Positions 53,801-61,178 of a DNA stretch of 64,000 bases are shown piece after piece. Source of the DNA: Candidatus Gastranaerophilales bacterium. Its GTDB lineage: Bacteria > Cyanobacteriota > Vampirovibrionia > Gastranaerophilales > Gastranaerophilaceae. The position numbers and the translations under genes were made by a program. The notes beneath the pieces are model-generated. The model ran no database searches and was not told the DNA's origin. It saw only the letters and a list, made by a program, of their open reading frames with translations. Numbering within the stretch: the first letter of the stretch is position 1; each line of letters begins with the position of its first letter. The stretch covers positions 62,001 to 126,000 of the forward strand of contig CANQRH010000005.1 of the NCBI GenBank assembly GCA_947626225.1. Direction: 5' to 3'.

Positions 53801-54247
53801 ATGGAAAATAATTTTTATTTGCTTATAATATCCATGATGTTAAGTGTACCTCCCATAAGTCATATAAGTTTTACTTCCCGTCCGATGCAGGATGCAGTCT
53901 GTGTTTCGCGCATGCTTCTCAGAAACGGTTACAATAAAAGCGAACAGGATTACTATAAGTTTATAAACTCCGAGATAAAAGAATTACGTCAGGCAAGGCT
54001 TAATAATGATCAGGACAATACGGAAGAAGAAGTGGGAGATATCTTATTTGATACAATCATGCTTGCGGATTATTACGGGGTTGATCCTGCCGCCGCTCTT
54101 GAACGAACCAATAAAAAAATCTCAAACAGGGTTGCTCTTGCAAAACAACTCGCAGGCAAACCGCTTACCGAAATAAGTTTTCCTCAACGTATTACATATT
54201 GGAATATTGCAAAAGAACAGCTGAGAGCACTCAATTTGGAAGCCTAG
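53801..54247 (+). CDS. MazG-like nucleotide pyrophosphohydrolase-fold protein
   Basis: 148 aa. After a short hydrophobic start and an ISFTSRP motif, the MazG-type all-helical core is visible: SEIKELRQARLNN, then EEEVGDILFDTIMLADYYG (metal-binding ExxE and EExxD, about residues 58-95), and LERTNKKISNRVA. The family hydrolyses non-canonical NTPs. The N-terminal 30 residues are unusual. Confidence 0.75.
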   Translation: MENNFYLLIISMMLSVPPISHISFTSRPMQDAVCVSRMLLRNGYNKSEQDYYKFINSEIKELRQARLNNDQDNTEEEVGDILFDTIMLADYYGVDPAAALERTNKKISNRVALAKQLAGKPLTEISFPQRITYWNIAKEQLRALNLEA

Positions 54248-54259
54248 AAATTTTGAATT

Positions 54260-55192
54260 TTATGTAAGTTCATTTTGCAGTTTTTTGGAATTCAGGTAAT
54301 GTTTATATGCACTTTCTCCGTAAGATTGCATTGAAGGACCGGAGTTGTAATTTTCAAAAGCTTTTCTGATATCCGAAAATCTGTTTAATGCCCTTCTTAA
54401 ACGATATGCGCCTATTCTGATATTGAGCGCCGAATCCTTTCTGATTGCATTTAAAAGTTCCGTGCTGTTCTTATTGTCATATAAAATTTGTCCGAAATGA
54501 CCTATTCTTTTATATAGCTCGTCAAAGTTTTCAGATTGTTTATAGGGAATAACTATGTCCCGGTTTTTGTTCATATTAAAGTTGTTAAAACCAAAAATGA
54601 AAGTGTTATCGGTGTGTTTTTCTTTTAATTCATCAAGTTTTGCAAATAAGTTTTTTAAAGAATCGCCAAATTCATTTTTTAATATTTTTCCGAATTCTTT
54701 GTCATATTTTTCAGGGCTTTGATACATATCTTTGAGAACTATTGATGTAACTTGCATCATACCGCTGCCGTTATCAAATTTTGTTTTTTCCGCAAAATGG
54801 GTTTCTTGTTTGGCAACTGCAATAAGTGCATTCAAGTCAATGCCTGTTTCTTCATGAGCATCAACAATCATTTCTGCGACTTTTTCTTTATTAACGTTTT
54901 TTGCAGCTAAATCATTTGTTATAACGTTTATTACGTGTTTTTCTTTTTGTAATCTTTCGCTGCTTTTTTCAATAATGCCCATAGGTTTTACGTATTCAAA
55001 ACAATCCCAGGGAATTGTATGATTAAATTTATACACGGTATCGGCAAGTTTTCGGGGAAAATGTGCTATTTCGCTTCTGACAAAATTATCCGGGATTTGA
55101 GCAGGTAATTTTGACACTGTCTTTTCTGCGCATGATGAAAGTGAAACAAGTGCCGAACATGATATTATTCTTATTGTGTTTAGAATTTTCAC
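54260..55192 (-). CDS. Lytic transglycosylase-like lipoprotein
   Basis: 310 aa, GTG start, AAGGAAAT upstream. Lipoprotein signal with a lipobox-like SLSSC near residue 21. SLT-type domain: LNALIAVAKQETHFAEKTKF (catalytic Glu near residue 131), GSGMMQVT, then NIRIGAYRLRRAL and AFENYNSGP further on. Likely cleaves peptidoglycan in the envelope. An internal spacer of about 80 charged residues separates the motifs. Confidence 0.8.
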   Translation of the reverse strand: MKILNTIRIISCSALVSLSSCAEKTVSKLPAQIPDNFVRSEIAHFPRKLADTVYKFNHTIPWDCFEYVKPMGIIEKSSERLQKEKHVINVITNDLAAKNVNKEKVAEMIVDAHEETGIDLNALIAVAKQETHFAEKTKFDNGSGMMQVTSIVLKDMYQSPEKYDKEFGKILKNEFGDSLKNLFAKLDELKEKHTDNTFIFGFNNFNMNKNRDIVIPYKQSENFDELYKRIGHFGQILYDNKNSTELLNAIRKDSALNIRIGAYRLRRALNRFSDIRKAFENYNSGPSMQSYGESAYKHYLNSKKLQNELT

Positions 55193-55430
55193 AGTTATTT
55201 CCTTAGGGTATTTGATATAAATAAAAATCGTAAAAATATTTTTTGCTATGTATATTTATCTTTACGGTATGGGGTATCGGGGAATCCCTTATTTACTCTA
55301 TCATGAAAAATAAATTTAACAAATATTTATCGGGTAAAAATCATACTTTTATGAAATTTTGTTAAAATATCAGGCAATTTTTTATGAAAATCGGCGGATA
55401 TAAAAAATTAGAATTAAAAATTTTAATGTA

Positions 55431-55988
55431 TTATAAATCTCTGATTTTTCTTGCCGGATTTCCGACAACCAAAGAATTATCGGGAATGTCTTTATTCACA
55501 ACACTTCCCGCTCCGATTACCACATTGTTACCTATTTTTACCCCCGGCAATACTACAACATTTCCGCCTATCCAAACATTATTTCCCACACTAACGGGTT
55601 TTGCATATTCCAGCCCTTTATTCCTTGTTTCATAATCCAGAGGATGGCCTGCGGTATAGAAAGCACAATTAGGTGCAATAAAAACATTATCACCAAAAGT
55701 TACTTTTGCACAATCAAGAATTATTAAATTATGATTTGCATAAAAATTTTCGCCTAATTCAATGTTATAGCCGTAATCACACATGAAAGGCTGTTCGATT
55801 AAAAAATTGCCATGTGCCTTCCCGACAATTTTTTTAATTAATTCGTTTCTTTTTAGTGTTTCATTCGGTGCAAGATTGTTATATTCATAACAGTGCATTT
55901 TACAATTTTCCCGCTCTTTTATTAGTGCTTTATCATAATTGGCGTCATATAAGATGCCTTCGAGCATTTTTTCTTTTTCGGTTTTCAT
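55431..55988 (-). CDS. Sugar O-acetyltransferase (maltose/galactoside type)
   Basis: 185 aa left-handed beta-helix acetyltransferase. N-terminal Mac domain (EKMLEGILYDANYDKALIKE), catalytic His in TAGHPLDYETR, hexapeptide repeats (VSVGNNVWIGGNVVVLPGVKIGNNVVIGAGSVV pattern). It acetylates sugars with acetyl-CoA. A truncated gene lies directly upstream on the same strand. Confidence 0.9.
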   Translation of the reverse strand: MKTEKEKMLEGILYDANYDKALIKERENCKMHCYEYNNLAPNETLKRNELIKKIVGKAHGNFLIEQPFMCDYGYNIELGENFYANHNLIILDCAKVTFGDNVFIAPNCAFYTAGHPLDYETRNKGLEYAKPVSVGNNVWIGGNVVVLPGVKIGNNVVIGAGSVVNKDIPDNSLVVGNPARKIRDL

Positions 55989-56016
55989 CAGGACAGTTTT
56001 TCCTTTTTTATATTAT

Positions 56017-56327
56017 TTAAAAATTTTTATAAACTTTAATACCGTTTCTGTCATAAATAATAGCGCGATAGGATTCTATCTTTTTTGTATTATCAAAGAC
56101 TTTATCATTATATACGTAAAAAACAACATCTGCACTATCCGGATTTTCGATTTTATGCTTTTGCATAAAATCTTTATAATCGACATTTTCTTCAATAGGA
56201 TATTGACCGGTTTTTACATTTCTTCTGTGGAGATTATATTCAATTTTAATTTTTTCACCTTGAGCAGTATTATTTTTTATTGCGTTAAAAATTTCTGTTT
56301 TATCTGAAATTAATCTGTTGTAAGTCT
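56017..56327 (-). pseudogene. 5'-truncated gene remnant next to a repeat element
   Basis: The minus strand has an open, coding-like frame of about 103 codons without a start, ending in TAA at 56017: its product includes DKTEIFNAIKNNT, EKIKIEYNLHRRNV, DYKDFMQKHKIENP, VVFYVYNDKVFD, SYRAIIYDRNGIKVYKNF. Upstream it runs straight into repeat copy A (56328-56456) and meets a stop. Probably the 3' part of a gene cut by the repeat. Confidence 0.55.
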
Positions 56328-56456
56328 GTAGGTCGGTTTTACCAAACCGACAATATCAAAATACTACGCTTTAGCATGTAGGTTGGGCATACATGCCCGA
56401 CAATTTCAAAAAGCCCCGTTGCTTCTTAATTTGTCGGATTAGTAAATCCGACCTAC
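56328..56456. repeat. Palindromic repeat element, copy A (129 bp)
   Basis: Begins GTAGGTCGGTTTTACC and ends with ...AAATCCGACCTAC: 9-bp perfect terminal inverted repeats, extending imperfectly to about 25 bp. It contains three hairpins (GTCGGTTT/AAACCGAC, GTTGGGCAT/ATGCCCGAC, GTCGGATT/AATCCGAC). Related to copies at 57599, 58371 and 60929. Confidence 0.85.
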
Positions 56457-56459
56457 CTT

Positions 56460-57515
56460 TTATCTGTTGCCAAACAATACTGCATAAACTTTAGGAGATA
56501 ATCTTTTTATTAGTACAGATAATATTATACAATATATGATATTTAAAATAGGACAAAATATATATCCAAGTGATATATAAAGGATTTGAGTGTTTAACAT
56601 TGCATATAAAAGTTTGCTAAAAAAATTAAGATTAAATCCATGTAATAAATATATACAAAAAGTGTATTTTGATATTTTTAATAAGTATTGTTTTAAATTA
56701 CAGTCTTTAAAACTAAAAGCAAATGAAATTATACACAAACAACCTATAAGAGTTTCAAAATTTCCCAATGCAAAATTATATTTAATTTTATAACAATGCA
56801 GAATAAATAAAAGAATCATCCCTACAATATAGATAAATTGTAATTTGTATTTGGCAGCATATGTTTTTATTTTAAACAAATCAATATGATTTAATGCAAA
56901 ATATGCACCGGCTGACCAATAAAATATTGAAGAAACCCCTGAAATAATATTTCTGCAATTTGTAAAGTAAGATATATACAGATATAAAATTCCCAATAAA
57001 AATACAAATTTTATATTAAATTTTTTTATAATAAATTTGATAAAATCACAAAATAGATTAAGAAGCATCAAGTTTCTCAAAAACCACAATGTAAATAATA
57101 TAGGGTAAGCGTTTCTATAACCGACAAAAGCATTTACCCAATCCGAAATTTTCCAATTTTCAATTGTAAATCTGGGTTCTAAAGTATAAAATACAAAAAA
57201 ACTTATTAAATTAAAAATTATATATGGGATAAATAAAGTTTTAAACTTCTTTTTTAAATTATCTTTGTAAGAGTATTCTTTCGTGTAAAGCAAAAATGCA
57301 GAAACAAAGAAAAATAAAGGTACAGCAGTTCGTGCTATAACAACGGAAAGACTATACTGAATGAAATCAAACCACACCGGAATACCTCCGACAAAATATA
57401 TTGGTTCTATGTAAGAATGTGTATAACAAACAAAAATAATAGCGATTGCTTTTATTAAATAAATTGCTTCTGATGTATTTTTATCAAGTTTTTCCAATAT
57501 TCTTCTTTCAAACAA
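56460..57515 (-). CDS. Acyltransferase family 3 membrane protein
   Basis: About 351 aa with around ten hydrophobic segments. The start is uncertain (TTG at 57515; no clear ribosome site). IKAIAIIFVCYTHS near the N-terminus holds the conserved His region; TAVPLFFFVSAFLLY is the second signature. Such enzymes O-acetylate or succinylate surface sugars. Strongly AT-rich codon use, matching an accessory gene. Confidence 0.82.
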   Translation of the reverse strand: MFERRILEKLDKNTSEAIYLIKAIAIIFVCYTHSYIEPIYFVGGIPVWFDFIQYSLSVVIARTAVPLFFFVSAFLLYTKEYSYKDNLKKKFKTLFIPYIIFNLISFFVFYTLEPRFTIENWKISDWVNAFVGYRNAYPILFTLWFLRNLMLLNLFCDFIKFIIKKFNIKFVFLLGILYLYISYFTNCRNIISGVSSIFYWSAGAYFALNHIDLFKIKTYAAKYKLQFIYIVGMILLFILHCYKIKYNFALGNFETLIGCLCIISFAFSFKDCNLKQYLLKISKYTFCIYLLHGFNLNFFSKLLYAMLNTQILYISLGYIFCPILNIIYCIILSVLIKRLSPKVYAVLFGNR

Positions 57516-57598
57516 ATGTAATGAATAAAATAAAAAAAACCTTACATTATTAATTTTATATTAACTGTTCGGAATGTCAACGAGATCAAACGAGTATT

Positions 57599-57626
57599 GT
57601 ATGTCGGATTTACTAATCCGACATAC
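57599..57626. repeat. Palindromic repeat, single hairpin copy B
   Basis: GTATGTCGGATT, 4-nt loop, AATCCGACATAC: 12-bp perfect stem; one arm of the repeat family. Confidence 0.8.
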
Positions 57627-57639
57627 AGACTGCAACACT

Positions 57640-57668
57640 TTGTACAATAGCATTTTCTATGATAAAAT
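57640..57668 (+). promoter_or_regulatory. Leaderless-type promoter
   Basis: TTGTAC, a 17-nt spacer, TAAAAT, then 6 nt to the ATG at 57675. Confidence 0.6.
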
Positions 57669-57674
57669 CCGTTT

Positions 57675-58370
57675 ATGGATAAAATTTCTGCGATAAATTC
57701 TATTGATGCCTTTGAGCTTCACAAAATTCTTACATCAAATAAACTTTCAAACCGGCAAAAAGTTGATTTTTTAAGAAACAATGCGCATATATTGAAGAAT
57801 GTTTCGACAGAAAACATAACAAAAAAAGAATTGGAGCAAGTGTTAAAAAATCGACCGCTCATTCGTTTCCGTCCGCTTAAAAACTCTTTTACCAAACAAG
57901 GCGATATGAAACTTCTCGCTGAAGCTTTAGGCGTTGAAAAGAGTGAAATTAACAGATGTATAAATTCTGTTATTGATTCTAATTTTCTTATCCAAAACAA
58001 AGTCGATAAAGACAATATTGAAAAAATGAAAATGTATGTTTTCCGACACGGAACAAAAAAACAGGTCGAGGGATTTTTAGAGTATGAGTTATCTGATGTG
58101 AAAACCACGCTTCAAAAGCTTTATAAGACACTCGAATACAATTCCGGCGGCTTGGCGGATTATTTTTCAAGACCAATACACAGAATGGACAATAATACGC
58201 TTGCAAGACTTTATAACATTATAGACAAAAGTCTTAAAAATTCCGCAGATGCAGGCTATGTAACAGATATAAATTCTCATGCCGAATGGGCTTTGATAAA
58301 AATTTACGAAATCCAAAATAATTCAAAATTAATCAAAGCGTATGATTTATACAACAGTTTAGAAGGATAG
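57675..58370 (+). CDS. Hypothetical helical protein (231 aa)
   Basis: 231 aa, soluble, mainly helical and basic. No family recognised. MKLLAEALGVEKSEINRCI (about residue 78 onward) is faintly HTH-like. Its stop is followed immediately by repeat copy C. Leaderless-type promoter upstream. Confidence 0.6.
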   Translation: MDKISAINSIDAFELHKILTSNKLSNRQKVDFLRNNAHILKNVSTENITKKELEQVLKNRPLIRFRPLKNSFTKQGDMKLLAEALGVEKSEINRCINSVIDSNFLIQNKVDKDNIEKMKMYVFRHGTKKQVEGFLEYELSDVKTTLQKLYKTLEYNSGGLADYFSRPIHRMDNNTLARLYNIIDKSLKNSADAGYVTDINSHAEWALIKIYEIQNNSKLIKAYDLYNSLEG

Positions 58371-58417
58371 ATGTCCGACCTGCCTTCTTAATTTGTCGGA
58401 TTAGTAAATCCGACCTA
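58371..58417. repeat. Palindromic repeat element, partial copy C
   Basis: Only the right end of the element: ATGTCCGACCTGCC, then GTCGGATT/AATCCGAC hairpin and CCTAC. It abuts the stop of the gene at 57675. Confidence 0.8.
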
Positions 58418-58563
58418 CAGACTTGATAACCATTAGTTGAATTGCTAACAGAGTCTATACAAGTATAAGTTGTTCCATTAATTTCAATGTTTTTTCCATT
58501 TGCAATTGTTAATGTTGCATATAACTGTTCTGCAGTTAGTGCAGAATTTAAACTAGTATTCAT
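58418..58563 (-). pseudogene. 3'-truncated small gene
   Basis: ATG 58563 with GAGGAAG upstream; encodes about 47 residues of ordinary sequence (TAEQLYATLTIANGKNIEIN, TYTCIDSVSNSTNGYQ) before the frame enters repeat copy C and ends in repeat-encoded residues. It follows the Kelch gene by 11 nt, so it was the next gene of that operon. Confidence 0.5.
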
Positions 58564-58574
58564 AATTTACTTCC

Positions 58575-59771
58575 TCATCTTAATATTTTAAACTTTATAA
58601 TTTTTCTATTTTCTTTTCCGTAAAAATTTCTGAAAATTTTATTTGTTTCTCCTCCAATAATGTAGACTTCATTGTTGTTTATTAAAATTGATTGGTGCCC
58701 GAATTTAGCATATGGCATATTGACAATTCTATAAAATTCATTTTTCCTTACATCATATATTTCTGCAGAATTAACTTTTATATCATGCCCTTCCAATAAC
58801 CCAGTCAATATTGATGATGGAGTCAAGCCACCATTTAACAAAATATATTTATTATTCAAGCTAACAGCAGAACTGACATAATTTGTTCCTATAAAACAAT
58901 AATCTCTTATAATTGAAGATGATGCCAATTTTGAAAAATTTTTTGATTTTATATCAAATTTAAGTGTTAAATTATATCCATTAAAATTCCTATCTACTAA
59001 ATATATAAAAATAAAAATTTTATCTTTTGATTTTATCATATGAGAAATTCTTTGATTATTAACTCCAGAATTAGGATAGTTCCCATATGGGAAATTTAAT
59101 TTAGTCAATTTGTTATGTTCTATATCAAAGATATACGCATTAGAAATTGACATAATTAAAATTTGCGTATCATTTAATTGTATGCTTTTAGGAAATCCTA
59201 TATTTTCATTAGTAAGAAAAATTTGTTTATCATGTGTTTTGGGTTTAAAAATCCCAATTTCATACTGATTATTTGATTTATGTGATATATAAAAAATGTT
59301 TTTGTTATTTAACAATAAATGATTTAGTAAATCATTATTTAAATTTTTAGTATAGGTAGAGAAAGTATTATCATATATATAATCAATTTTATTACTGTTT
59401 ATATTATATACCACTGACATTCCACACCTTGAATTAATACATGCCCTTAGCAAGAAAATTCTATTATTATCTATTAATACTCCCTCTGGATAATGTCGTA
59501 AATTGTGTTTAAAATTAAATATCTCTGAAATCCTATTATTAATATCATAAATTTCATTTGGAATAGGAGGTCTATCAAATGAATTTCCAAGAATAAAAAT
59601 CTTATTATTTTGCATCAAAAAAGCATCTGCATTAGGATGTTGATAATTTAAACTTCCTACTGTTTTAAAATATCCAAAACGAGATTTATAAATTTGACTA
59701 ATACAAAAAATAAGTATTATAAATAAAATAATTCCTAATAACAGATAAATTTTTTGATTATGTATTTTCAT
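58575..59771 (-). CDS. Membrane-anchored Kelch-type beta-propeller protein
   Basis: 398 aa from ATG 59771 (a GTG one codon earlier is possible). N-terminal membrane anchor (IYLLLGIILFIILIFCISQI). The rest has repeated blades (AEIYDVRKNEFYRIVNMPYA, INNNEVYIIGGETN; earlier FILGNSFDRPPIPNEIYDIN) typical of Kelch/galactose-oxidase propellers. Very AT-rich. Probably exposed outside the membrane, binding proteins or sugars. Confidence 0.8.
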   Translation of the reverse strand: MKIHNQKIYLLLGIILFIILIFCISQIYKSRFGYFKTVGSLNYQHPNADAFLMQNNKIFILGNSFDRPPIPNEIYDINNRISEIFNFKHNLRHYPEGVLIDNNRIFLLRACINSRCGMSVVYNINSNKIDYIYDNTFSTYTKNLNNDLLNHLLLNNKNIFYISHKSNNQYEIGIFKPKTHDKQIFLTNENIGFPKSIQLNDTQILIMSISNAYIFDIEHNKLTKLNFPYGNYPNSGVNNQRISHMIKSKDKIFIFIYLVDRNFNGYNLTLKFDIKSKNFSKLASSSIIRDYCFIGTNYVSSAVSLNNKYILLNGGLTPSSILTGLLEGHDIKVNSAEIYDVRKNEFYRIVNMPYAKFGHQSILINNNEVYIIGGETNKIFRNFYGKENRKIIKFKILR

Positions 59772-60120
59772 CACTTCTTTATTACCTCAATTTTAAGTAG
59801 AATATAATATTTTTTTATTCTTAATTAAAATCAATAAGTTTATGTCCTAAGACCTAAAATAATAAACATTTCATTCTATCTCTTACCAATTATCTAGAAA
59901 AATTTCAAATAAAATATACGTCCATTGTCCCCAAAAACTATATTTTTGAAATATTTCTCGTACATGGTATTATATTCCAACAACTTTGTCAAACCATGGA
60001 TGGATTATATAAAACCTGAAGATATGTGTAAAGAAACACATGGTTTGATTATTTGAATCATTTAGTTTGATTATTTCGGCAAGTTAATTTTAAATTTTTT
60101 ATAATAATTTATGAAATAAT
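59772..60120. other. Intergenic region, about 350 nt, no gene called
   Basis: Very AT-rich. A 30-codon ORF (59964-60056) with KPWMDYIKPEDM lacks a ribosome site and could be a gene remnant. No repeat copy or RNA gene seen. Confidence 0.4.
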
Positions 60121-60292
60121 TTATCTATAACTTCCAACTTTTCTTCCGTATTTATCGTACTCGGTAATTCTACCCGATGAATCTTTTTTGAACGAGCCTG
60201 TCTTTTGCCCGTAAGCATCATAAGAATTAGTATTGCATAGAGCAAAACTTGCAGTTATAAAAATTATATTTAAGGTTTTTTAAACCTTTCAT
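60121..60292 (-). pseudogene. Frameshifted small secreted protein gene
   Basis: ATG 60292 with GGGGTG upstream starts MKGLK, then a run of six A (60276-60281 on the opposite strand) breaks the frame. Dropping one A gives a signal peptide (TLNIIFITASFALCN) and a mature part with YDAYGQKTGSFKKDSSG and YDKYGRKVGSYR, ending TAA at 60121. As written, translation stops after 21 codons. Confidence 0.55.
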
Positions 60293-60367
60293 AAATCACC
60301 CCAAATTAATATCAAAAAACACCATTGCCATGATGTTAAGGATACAATAAAAAAATTAAAGTAAATA

Positions 60368-60871
60368 CTAACTATACAAATCTTTGAGGATACGTTTTTC
60401 AGTATTTGCAGTTAAAAATTTACCTTCTTCTTTAGCCTTATTAATTATTGTTTTTAAATATCTGATCATAGGTGATGAAGTAGTAAGTTCACTACTAATT
60501 GTATTAAAAATTACATTTTGTTTTTGTTCTACAGTTTGTTTTGTTAAATTTTCTATTGCAGTTAAAAAATCTTTTGCTGAGGCAGATACAATATCTTGAT
60601 TATGATTATCTTTCAAAATAGAAACATTGTATTTATCTCCAAAAATTTCATTAAATAATCTCAAAGAGTACATTCTACCCTTTTTAGTATCTTGAGACAT
60701 AATATCAACAACGGTTGTTGGCTCACCCATATTTTTTAGTTTTGAAGTGATTTCTGCTAATTTCTCAGGTGTCTTTTTTAACTCGTAAGTTGCACGCCAA
60801 CCGAGTTTTGACCCGAAATTGTGATTATAAAATTTTTGATTTCTAATCTCCATTGCTAACTTAAAAACCAT
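60368..60871 (-). CDS. Hypothetical protein (167 aa)
   Basis: 167 aa from 60871 or 161 aa from the internal ATG at 60853 (MEIRNQKFYNHNFGSKLG); no convincing ribosome site for either. Helical, charged, with no signal peptide. The early NFGSKLG may belong to the short N-terminal motif class seen in other proteins here. Not recognised. Confidence 0.55.
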   Translation of the reverse strand: MVFKLAMEIRNQKFYNHNFGSKLGWRATYELKKTPEKLAEITSKLKNMGEPTTVVDIMSQDTKKGRMYSLRLFNEIFGDKYNVSILKDNHNQDIVSASAKDFLTAIENLTKQTVEQKQNVIFNTISSELTTSSPMIRYLKTIINKAKEEGKFLTANTEKRILKDLYS

Positions 60872-60928
60872 AAAGAAATTTAATTGCCATAGTTTTTACA
60901 ATTATTTACAATCATTATTTAAAGCATT

Positions 60929-61064
60929 GTAGGTCGGTTTTACCAAACCGACAATATCTAAATACTCAAACTACGCTTTAGTCTGTAGTTTGTGCATTCC
61001 TGTCCACAATTTTAAGATGTCTCTATTGTTTCTTAATTTTGTCGGATTAATAAATCCGACCTAC
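60929..61064. repeat. Palindromic repeat element, copy D (136 bp)
   Basis: Full-length copy: GTAGGTCGGTTTTACC at the left end, ...AAATCCGACCTAC at the right. The outer hairpins are intact; the central hairpin has decayed compared with copy A. It ends 13 nt from the tRNA-Ser gene. Confidence 0.85.
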
Positions 61065-61076
61065 AGTGTTTTTATT

Positions 61077-61163
61077 CGGAGAGGGTGGGATTCGAACCCA
61101 CGGTGAGCTTTCACCCACATAGACTTTCGAGGTCCACACCTTAAACCGCTCGGACACCTCTCC
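61077..61163 (-). tRNA. tRNA-Ser (anticodon CGA)
   Basis: 87 nt including discriminator G. Acceptor GGAGAGG/CCTCTCC, D-arm with CGAGCGGTTTAAGG, anticodon stem TGGAC/GTCTA with loop CTCGAAA (anticodon CGA), long variable arm GTGGGTGAAAGCTCAC, and TTCGAATC T-loop. CCA is not encoded, as is common in cyanobacteria-related lineages. Its 3' end faces the accessory region. Confidence 0.95.
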
Positions 61164-61178
61164 ATATCTTTTATTCTA

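Noticed and set aside
55384-56307. Plus-strand ORFs over the acetyltransferase and the remnant
   Set aside because: The minus strand holds the hexapeptide-repeat enzyme and a coding-like remnant; the plus-strand products are hydrophobic low-complexity shadows.
59964-60056. 30-codon ORF after the Kelch gene
   Set aside because: Composition is plausible, but there is no ribosome site and it is too short to support.
56328-61064. CRISPR array
   Set aside because: The repeats are palindromic elements with irregular spacing and no unique spacers of constant length; no cas gene is present.
61077-61163. Possible attachment site made by duplication of the tRNA-Ser 3' end
   Set aside because: No second copy of the tRNA 3' end was seen in the window.
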